A DNA stretch of 64,000 bases from JBNKZU01 sp050301795 (GTDB lineage: Bacteria > Pseudomonadota > Gammaproteobacteria > Thiohalomonadales > Thiohalomonadaceae): positions 124,001-188,000 of the forward strand of contig JBNKZU010000015.1 in NCBI GenBank assembly GCA_050301795.1, written 5' to 3'. The stretch's first letter is position 1, and each line of letters starts with the position of its first letter. A model generated the notes under the pieces. That model ran no database searches. It had not been told where the DNA came from and saw only the letters and a program-made list of their open reading frames with translations. Below are positions 58,140 through 64,000 of the stretch, piece after piece. A program made the position numbers and the translations under genes.

Positions 58140-59006
58140 ATGATCAGAAGTATGACAGCGTTCGCAAGAGAGGAGCAACACGGTGACTGGGGATCCATTT
58201 CACTTGAGATACGCAGCGTAAACTCTCGCTACCTGGAGATAAATCCAAGACTACCAGAAGAGATGCGTGCTTTTGAAACTAAATTACGTTCAACCATTTC
58301 ATCTAAACTCAGCCGGGGCAAGGTCGACTGCACCCTGCGCTATAAATCACCCGATCTCAGCAATGGCTCACTAAAGATCAACGAAAAATTCGCCAAAGAG
58401 CTTGCACATGCGACCCGGGAACTTGATGCCATTATCTATAATCCATCACCGATCTCTACACTAGAGCTACTCAAATGGCCGGGGGTAATTGAACCCCAAA
58501 CCACAGATCAGGAGCAGCTCAATGCAGCACTTGAAGAGATCCTCACCACCGCGCTTGATACCCTTAATCGTAATCGGGAACGAGAGGGTGAAAAGCTCAA
58601 AGAGATCATCGAACAGCGCATAGAAACCATGGCCGAAGTGGTCGCCACCGTTGAAAAGCGATTACCCGAGGTTTTGCAGCGGTCACGCGAACGCCTGCAA
58701 TCACGGCTGGCAGAGCTAACACAAGAGGTCAACCACGACCGACTCGAACAGGAGATGGTTATCCTTGCTCAACGCCTCGACGTGGATGAGGAGCTAGACC
58801 GACTCAAAACACACATGACCGAGATCAGACGAGTGCTCCAACAGAGTAAACCCGTTGGCCGTCGACTCGATTTTCTGATGCAGGAACTCAACCGAGAGGC
58901 AAATACACTAGGCTCTAAATCGGGCGATATCGAAACCACACAATCATCGGTTGACCTTAAGGTGCTCATCGAGCAGATGAGAGAACAGATCCAGAACATT
59001 GAATAA
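58140..59006 (+). CDS. yicC: YicC family endoribonuclease
   Basis: A 288-residue protein opening MIRSMTAFAREE, with the N-terminal domain motif SLEIRSVNSRYLE and the C-terminal conserved VGRRLDFLMQELNREANTLGSK. YicC proteins are endoribonucleases involved in RNA turnover. gmk begins six bases downstream, the usual pairing. Confidence 0.95.
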   Translation: MIRSMTAFAREEQHGDWGSISLEIRSVNSRYLEINPRLPEEMRAFETKLRSTISSKLSRGKVDCTLRYKSPDLSNGSLKINEKFAKELAHATRELDAIIYNPSPISTLELLKWPGVIEPQTTDQEQLNAALEEILTTALDTLNRNREREGEKLKEIIEQRIETMAEVVATVEKRLPEVLQRSRERLQSRLAELTQEVNHDRLEQEMVILAQRLDVDEELDRLKTHMTEIRRVLQQSKPVGRRLDFLMQELNREANTLGSKSGDIETTQSSVDLKVLIEQMREQIQNIE

Positions 59007-59012
59007 TCCAAC

Positions 59013-59633
59013 ATGACTCATAAAACAGGCTCACTATTTATTATCTCTGCCCCCTCTGGTGCGGGTAAAACCTCGTTGGTAAAGGCGTTGATCGAATCGA
59101 CTGATGGCATTGCTGTTTCGATCTCCCATACCACCCGAGCGATGCGTCCCGGCGAAGAGGATGGTGTTCACTACCATTTTGTTGATCAGGCTCGGTTTAA
59201 ATCGATGATTTCCAATCACGATTTTTTAGAACACGCGCAGGTGTTCGACAATTTTTATGGCACATCAAAAAGTGGGGTTGCAGATCAGCAGTCCGGTGGC
59301 ACTGATGTGATCCTTGAGATTGACTGGCAGGGAGCTCAGCAGGTTCGTCAACTGATCCCTGAGGCACTCTCTATCTTTATTCTGCCGCCATCAACCGCCG
59401 CTTTAAAGGAACGACTTACTGGCCGTGGACAAGATAGTGATGAGATCATCAACCGCCGCCTTCAGGATGCAGTGAGTGATATGCACCATTATCATGAGTT
59501 TAACTACACGATCATTAATGATGATTTTGACACCGCACTTGATGAGTTACGTTCAATATTCATTGCAAACCGCCTTTTAACCGCACGGCAACAACAAAAT
59601 CGTGAGGCTCAGCTAAAGAACCTTCTGGCGTAG
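59013..59633 (+). CDS. gmk: Guanylate kinase
   Basis: Gmk phosphorylates GMP to GDP. The 206 residues include the P-loop [11 protein letters not shown] (12-22), the GMP-binding [19 protein letters not shown], and [11 protein letters not shown]. Normal length. rpoZ follows by 60 bases. Confidence 0.97.
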   Translation: MTHKTGSLFIISAPSGAGKTSLVKALIESTDGIAVSISHTTRAMRPGEEDGVHYHFVDQARFKSMISNHDFLEHAQVFDNFYGTSKSGVADQQSGGTDVILEIDWQGAQQVRQLIPEALSIFILPPSTAALKERLTGRGQDSDEIINRRLQDAVSDMHHYHEFNYTIINDDFDTALDELRSIFIANRLLTARQQQNREAQLKNLLA

Positions 59634-59693
59634 TGCCGGTATTCTGGTATAGAATTCTCGGTTCTTTGTTAGTTTTGAATTTGGAGATACGAA

Positions 59694-59966
59694 ATGGCAC
59701 GGGTAACCGTTGAAGACTGCCTTGATCATTTAGACAACCGCTTTCAGTTGGTTTTGTTAGCCTCTAAGCGTGCACGTCAATTATCAAATGGAAAAAATCC
59801 TCTTGTTGAGTGGGAAAATGACAAGCCTACTGTTGTTGCTCTGCGTGAAATCTCTGAAGGTCTGATTGGTCGTGATTTTCTGTCTCATGGTCGTATCAGT
59901 AATGAGATCGAAGTCGAGGAAGAAGAGTCATTCTCTGATGAGGAGTTTGGCGAGGAAATGATTTAA
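59694..59966 (+). CDS. rpoZ: RNA polymerase omega subunit
   Basis: A 90-residue subunit opening [20 protein letters not shown], followed by ASKRARQL and [10 protein letters not shown]. It helps assemble RNA polymerase and is part of one ppGpp site. It has an acidic tail, and spoT follows directly. Confidence 0.97.
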   Translation: MARVTVEDCLDHLDNRFQLVLLASKRARQLSNGKNPLVEWENDKPTVVALREISEGLIGRDFLSHGRISNEIEVEEEESFSDEEFGEEMI

Positions 59967-59981
59967 TCTGGGAAACCTCTC

Positions 59982-62108
59982 GTGTTTCTAATCAGTGACC
60001 TATGCGCAATCCTGGAGCAATATCTTGAAAAAGATCAGGTCGCTGAGATCTATCATGCATACCTATTTGGCGCCGAAGCCCATGAAGGGCAACGTCGCCT
60101 AAGTGGTGAACCCTACATCTACCACCCCTTAGCTGTTGCCCGAATCCTCGCAGAGATGCGGCTGGATCATAAAAGCATTGCTGCGGCGATCCTCCACGAT
60201 GTCATCGAAGACACCCCCACTGCCAAAGAGCAGCTTAGTGAAAAGTTTGGCAAAGAGGTTGCCGAACTGGTCGATGGTGTCAGCAAGCTAACGAATATTG
60301 AGTTCAACAGCAAAGCTGAGATGCAGGCGGAAAACTTCCGCAAGATGATGCTGGCGATGGTTGGCGATATTCGGATTATCCTAATCAAGCTGGCAGATCG
60401 TCTTCATAATATGCGTACACTCGGGGTGATGCGGCCAGATAAAAAACGTCGTATTGCGGCTGAAACGCTTGAGATTTATGCGCCCATTGCACTGCGCCTT
60501 GGTATCAACAAGGTTCGGCTTGAGTTGGAAGAGCTTGGGTTTCAGGCCTACTATCCAATGCGTTATCGTGCGCTTGATGGTGCGGTGAAGAAGATTTGCG
60601 GCAATCGTAAAGAGGTTCTTAAGACCATTCTCAATTTGATCAGCTCACGCCTGGAGGAGGAGAACCTCAAGGCTGAGGTTACTGGTCGTCAAAAACACCT
60701 CTATAGCATCTATCAAAAGATGCAGGAGAAACAGCTCCCATTTAGTGAACTGACCGATGTTTTTGGTTATCGCATCATTGTCGATAGTGTTGATAGTTGC
60801 TATCGGGCGCTTGGGGTGGTTCACAATCTGTTTAAACCAATCCCGGGGCGCTTTAAGGATTATATTGCCATCCCGAAAGCGAATGGCTATCAATCGTTGC
60901 ATACCTCATTGCAGAGCCGTTATGACTTTCCAATCGAGATTCAGATCAGAACTGAGGAGATGAATAAGGTTGCCGAGGTAGGCATTGCATCCCATTGGGT
61001 CTACAAAAGCGGTAACGCCGACGAGAATATGGCTCAGGTACGTGCGCGTAAGTGGCTTACCAATCTGCTTGAGATCCAGCAACAAGCTGGGGATTCTTTG
61101 GAGTTTCTGGAAAACGTCAAGGTCGACCTTTTCCCCGATGAGGTCTATGTCTTTACCCCAAAAGGCGAAATTATGCCGCTTCCGCAAGGGGCGACAGCCA
61201 TCGATTTTGCCTATGCGGTACACACCGATATTGGTAACAGCACGATTGCGGTTCGTGTTAATCGCCAACTGGCACCGCTGCATACCATACTTCGTAATGG
61301 TGATCGGATTGAGGTTTTAACCTCATCCAGTGCACGACCAAGCCCTGCCTGGCTAAACTATGTTATCACCGGAAAAGCGCGTGCAAACATTCGTAACTAT
61401 TTGAAGAACCTTCAACAAGGAGAGTCTGTTGAGCTAGGTCGCAGGTTACTCAACCGTGCGTTGATTGATATGAATGAGACCTTTGAAACCATCTCTCAGG
61501 AGCGTGCTCAACAGTTGGTTGACGAATTTGGAATGGAGAGTCTTGATGAACTCTACGCCGAGATTGGTCTCGGCAATAAAATGGCTCCACTGATCGCCTA
61601 TAAGCTTTTAATTGAATCCGACGATGATCAGGAACCAAAGAAGAGCAAACGCACCAAAAGATCGAAAAACTCACTGGCCATCAAAGGAACTGAGGGAACT
61701 GTTGTCGCTTACGCTAAATGCTGCCGTCCCATTCCCGGTGATGATATCTTTGGCTTCCTGACCTCGGGTCGCGGGATTGTGATTCATACTCAGCGCTGTA
61801 ACAACACTCAGGAGTTCCAAAAACACCCTGAAAAATGGATCGATGTTGAATGGGGTAAATCCATCGAAGGTGAGTTTCTGGTTGACCTTCGTATTGTCGT
61901 CAGTAACCGCCGAGGTGTTCTTGCTGTTGTGGCTGCAACTGTCGCCGAGATGATGTCCAATATCGACAACATCTCTTTAGAGGATAAAGAGGGATCTCAC
62001 ACCACCATTAATCTGACGCTTACAGTTCGAGATCGATCCCATCTTGCCCAAATCATCCGAAGATTACGGCAAAATGATGGAATTCTACGCATCTTTAGAG
62101 ACAACTAA
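59982..62108 (+). CDS. spoT: Bifunctional (p)ppGpp synthetase/hydrolase SpoT
   Basis: SpoT makes and degrades (p)ppGpp. The 708 residues have the HD hydrolase domain (YIYHPLAVARILAEM, LHDVIEDTP), the synthetase domain (DVFGYRIIVDSVDSCYRALG, ANGYQSLHT), a TGS domain (VYVFTPKGEIMPLPQGATAIDFAY), and a C-terminal ACT domain. The start codon is GTG at 59982, supported by alignment of its first residues with SpoT N-termini and the 15-base spacing from rpoZ. The HD residues are intact. Confidence 0.97.
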   Translation: MFLISDLCAILEQYLEKDQVAEIYHAYLFGAEAHEGQRRLSGEPYIYHPLAVARILAEMRLDHKSIAAAILHDVIEDTPTAKEQLSEKFGKEVAELVDGVSKLTNIEFNSKAEMQAENFRKMMLAMVGDIRIILIKLADRLHNMRTLGVMRPDKKRRIAAETLEIYAPIALRLGINKVRLELEELGFQAYYPMRYRALDGAVKKICGNRKEVLKTILNLISSRLEEENLKAEVTGRQKHLYSIYQKMQEKQLPFSELTDVFGYRIIVDSVDSCYRALGVVHNLFKPIPGRFKDYIAIPKANGYQSLHTSLQSRYDFPIEIQIRTEEMNKVAEVGIASHWVYKSGNADENMAQVRARKWLTNLLEIQQQAGDSLEFLENVKVDLFPDEVYVFTPKGEIMPLPQGATAIDFAYAVHTDIGNSTIAVRVNRQLAPLHTILRNGDRIEVLTSSSARPSPAWLNYVITGKARANIRNYLKNLQQGESVELGRRLLNRALIDMNETFETISQERAQQLVDEFGMESLDELYAEIGLGNKMAPLIAYKLLIESDDDQEPKKSKRTKRSKNSLAIKGTEGTVVAYAKCCRPIPGDDIFGFLTSGRGIVIHTQRCNNTQEFQKHPEKWIDVEWGKSIEGEFLVDLRIVVSNRRGVLAVVAATVAEMMSNIDNISLEDKEGSHTTINLTLTVRDRSHLAQIIRRLRQNDGILRIFRDN

Positions 62109-62131
62109 TCTAAACATTAAGAGGCCACACG

Positions 62132-62515
62132 ATGAGTCGTGAAATAATTCATACTGACAAAGCACCACAGGCAATCGGTACCTATTCACAGGCAGTAAAG
62201 ATTAACAGCACCGTCTATATGTCCGGGCAGATCCCTTTAGTCCCGGAATCAATGACGATGGTTGAAGGCGATATGGAGGCTCAGATCCGCCGGGTGTTTG
62301 ATAATCTGGCCGCAGTCGCCGAAGCCGCAGGCGGATCACTCGCTGATGTCGCTAAACTCAATATCTTCCTAACCGATCTTAGCCATTTTCCGTTGGTAAA
62401 TAGCGTTATGGCGGAGTACTTCTCTCAACCTTACCCTGCACGTGCAGCAATTGGTGTTGCCTCTCTTCCAAAGGATGCAGGAGTTGAGATGGATGCGGTT
62501 ATGGAACTTGAATAA
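62132..62515 (+). CDS. ridA: Reactive intermediate deaminase RidA
   Basis: A 127-residue member of the YjgF/YER057c/UK114 family. It clears 2-aminoacrylate by hydrolysing enamines and imines. Motifs include [19 protein letters not shown], and near the C-terminus [21 protein letters not shown], with the catalytic Arg in PARA. It lies between spoT and recG. Confidence 0.97.
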   Translation: MSREIIHTDKAPQAIGTYSQAVKINSTVYMSGQIPLVPESMTMVEGDMEAQIRRVFDNLAAVAEAAGGSLADVAKLNIFLTDLSHFPLVNSVMAEYFSQPYPARAAIGVASLPKDAGVEMDAVMELE

Positions 62516-62523
62516 CGGGTTCT

Positions 62524-64000
62524 GTGCCATCGATTGAAACATTAAAGGGGGTTGGGCCAAAGCTGGCTCAACACCTCCAAAAACTCAACATTACCAATGT
62601 TGAGGATCTTCTCTTTCACCTTCCGCTACGCTATCAGGATAAAACCAGAATCACTCCGGTGGCAGATCTGTTGCTAGGAAACGATGCCCTGATTGAGGCT
62701 GAGATTATCCACAGCGAGATTCGCTTTGGTCGACGCCGAATGCTTGTTGTTACTGTTGATGACAATGGGCACCTGTTACGCCTACGTTTTTTTCATTTTC
62801 ATCAATCTCAGCAGAGAAGTCTGCAACAAGGACGAAGAATTCGTTGCTTTGGTAGTGTGAATAGCAGCAATGGAGGCATGGAGATGGTTCATCCCGAATA
62901 CCGATTACTCTCTGCCGACAAGATTGAGCCTTTAGATACAACCCTTACTCCGATATACCCAGTCACCGAGGGTGTTCAACAAAAGCGACTCCAGTCGTTA
63001 ATTGCTTTCGCGGTTGATCGATTACATCAAGCACCGGTTGAGGAGTTATTACCCCAGGAACTCATTAAGGCGCGAAACCTACCATCATTAAACGATTCAC
63101 TGCTAACCGTTCACCAACCTCCACCTGAGATCTCGCTACAACAGATCAGTCACTTTTCACACCCGGCACAGTATCGTCTTGCCTATGAAGAGTTAATGGC
63201 GCATCAGTTGGTACTTCGACAGTTACGCAGTGAATATCATGAACATAGCGCCACCCCACTAAAACAAGGTGAAGCATTACGAAATCAATTTATACAATCA
63301 CTACCTTTTACGCTGACCGATGCCCAGCAGCGCGTCAGTGTTGAGATCCTGAATGATCTAAAAAAGAACCTCCCGATGCAGCGTCTGATTCAAGGGGATG
63401 TGGGTTCTGGTAAAACTGTTGTCGCTGCTCTTGCCGCTATCGAGGCGGCAGCATCCGGAGTGCAATGCGCGATCATGGCACCGACCGAGCTGCTTGCCGA
63501 ACAGCATTATCAAAATATGCAAGCGTGGTTTGATAAGCTTGGCATCTCGACTGTCTGGCTTTCCGGCTCCCTTAGTGCCGCTGAAAAGCGCGAACGCACT
63601 GAGTTAATCGAAACAGGACAGGCTGCGATTGCAATTGGTACTCATGCCCTGTTCCAAAAGAGCGTCACCTTTAATCGGCTGGGATTGATCATTATTGATG
63701 AGCAACACCGTTTTGGCGTGCATCAGCGGCTGGCATTAAGACAAAAGGGCGAGAATGAGCAGCACTATCCACACCAGTTAATCATGACCGCAACGCCGAT
63801 CCCGCGCACTCTGGCCATGACGCTCTACGCTGATCTCGATCTATCTGTTATCGATCAAATGCCCGCAGGCCGTACTCCGGTAAAAACTGTCGTGATAGCA
63901 GAAGAGCGACGGGATGAGGTGTTGGCGCGAATCCGCCTCGCCTGTCATGAGGGGCAACAGGTCTACTGGGTCTGCCCTTTAGTTGAGGAGTCAGAGCAGC
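62524..64000 (+). CDS. recG: ATP-dependent DNA helicase RecG, C-terminus cut by window edge
   Basis: RecG remodels stalled replication forks and Holliday junctions. About 492 residues are visible. The wedge domain opens with SIETLKGVGPKLAQHLQKLN and LLFHLPLRYQDKTR. The helicase domain shows GDVGSGKT, MAPTELLAEQH, a DEQHRFGVHQR box and TATPIPRTLAMTLY. The start is GTG at 62524: an in-frame TGA lies just upstream and no ATG is available. It begins nine bases after ridA. Confidence 0.95.
   Translation, partial: MPSIETLKGVGPKLAQHLQKLNITNVEDLLFHLPLRYQDKTRITPVADLLLGNDALIEAEIIHSEIRFGRRRMLVVTVDDNGHLLRLRFFHFHQSQQRSLQQGRRIRCFGSVNSSNGGMEMVHPEYRLLSADKIEPLDTTLTPIYPVTEGVQQKRLQSLIAFAVDRLHQAPVEELLPQELIKARNLPSLNDSLLTVHQPPPEISLQQISHFSHPAQYRLAYEELMAHQLVLRQLRSEYHEHSATPLKQGEALRNQFIQSLPFTLTDAQQRVSVEILNDLKKNLPMQRLIQGDVGSGKTVVAALAAIEAAASGVQCAIMAPTELLAEQHYQNMQAWFDKLGISTVWLSGSLSAAEKRERTELIETGQAAIAIGTHALFQKSVTFNRLGLIIIDEQHRFGVHQRLALRQKGENEQHYPHQLIMTATPIPRTLAMTLYADLDLSVIDQMPAGRTPVKTVVIAEERRDEVLARIRLACHEGQQVYWVCPLVEESEQ

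Overview
This window reads as chromosome of a nitrogen-fixing gammaproteobacterium. Three housekeeping blocks have typical gammaproteobacterial content and order: pilMNOPQ-aroK-aroB-damX, rho/trxA/rhlB, and gmk-rpoZ-spoT-recG. The left edge carries nifH with its ADP-ribosyltransferase draT, and there are two sigma-54 promoters, each with a NifA-type TGT-N10-ACA site. That suggests a diazotroph, and the multihaem cytochrome fits a respiratory versatile or sulfur-oxidising lineage, but species cannot be named from this sequence.

Region by region. 1-5100 is the end of a nif region: nifH (cut by the window edge) diverges from draT, followed by a PhyH-family dioxygenase, two small exported proteins on the minus strand separated by a possible integron attC site, and a NifA/sigma-54-type operon encoding a degenerate SIR2-like protein and a small Cys-rich protein. 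5300-10980 holds selO, then two tandem paralogous exported proteins of unknown function (618 and 504 aa) behind an ankyrin lipoprotein. 11163-13789 is a three-gene redox module (flavin/2Fe-2S reductase, membrane protein with candidate haem ligands, octahaem cytochrome c), with a perfect inverted repeat over its putative promoter. 13820-19160 has tRNA-Val, a DUF2452-type gene overlapping a BaiN/YhiN-type flavoprotein, an extremely acidic SPOR-domain membrane protein, an orphan Xre/MbcA-type antitoxin, a SpoU methyltransferase and rpmB-rpmG.

19341-39115 is one long minus-strand block: pilM, pilN, pilO, pilP, pilQ, a 3213-residue Ig-repeat lipoprotein, aroK, aroB, dgt, a WGR-domain gene and a DamX-like ATPase/SPOR protein. 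The giant gene sits between pilQ and aroK, where the usual gene order has nothing. 39375-49914 has PBP1a, a conserved unknown, rpmE, rho, trxA, rhlB, greB, a methyltransferase and uvrD. 50072-51013 is rpoH preceded by a near-perfect CIRCE operator, pointing to HrcA control of sigma-32.

51088-64000 contains a TPR-sulfotransferase, a ROK sugar kinase, hemW-rdgB-rph, a PP2C phosphatase and Ser/Thr kinase pair lying between rph and yicC, then yicC, gmk, rpoZ, spoT, ridA and recG (cut by the right edge). The least explained elements are the tandem paralogues at 6843-10219, the giant Ig lipoprotein in the pilus operon, the NifA-linked SIR2-like operon and the octahaem redox module.
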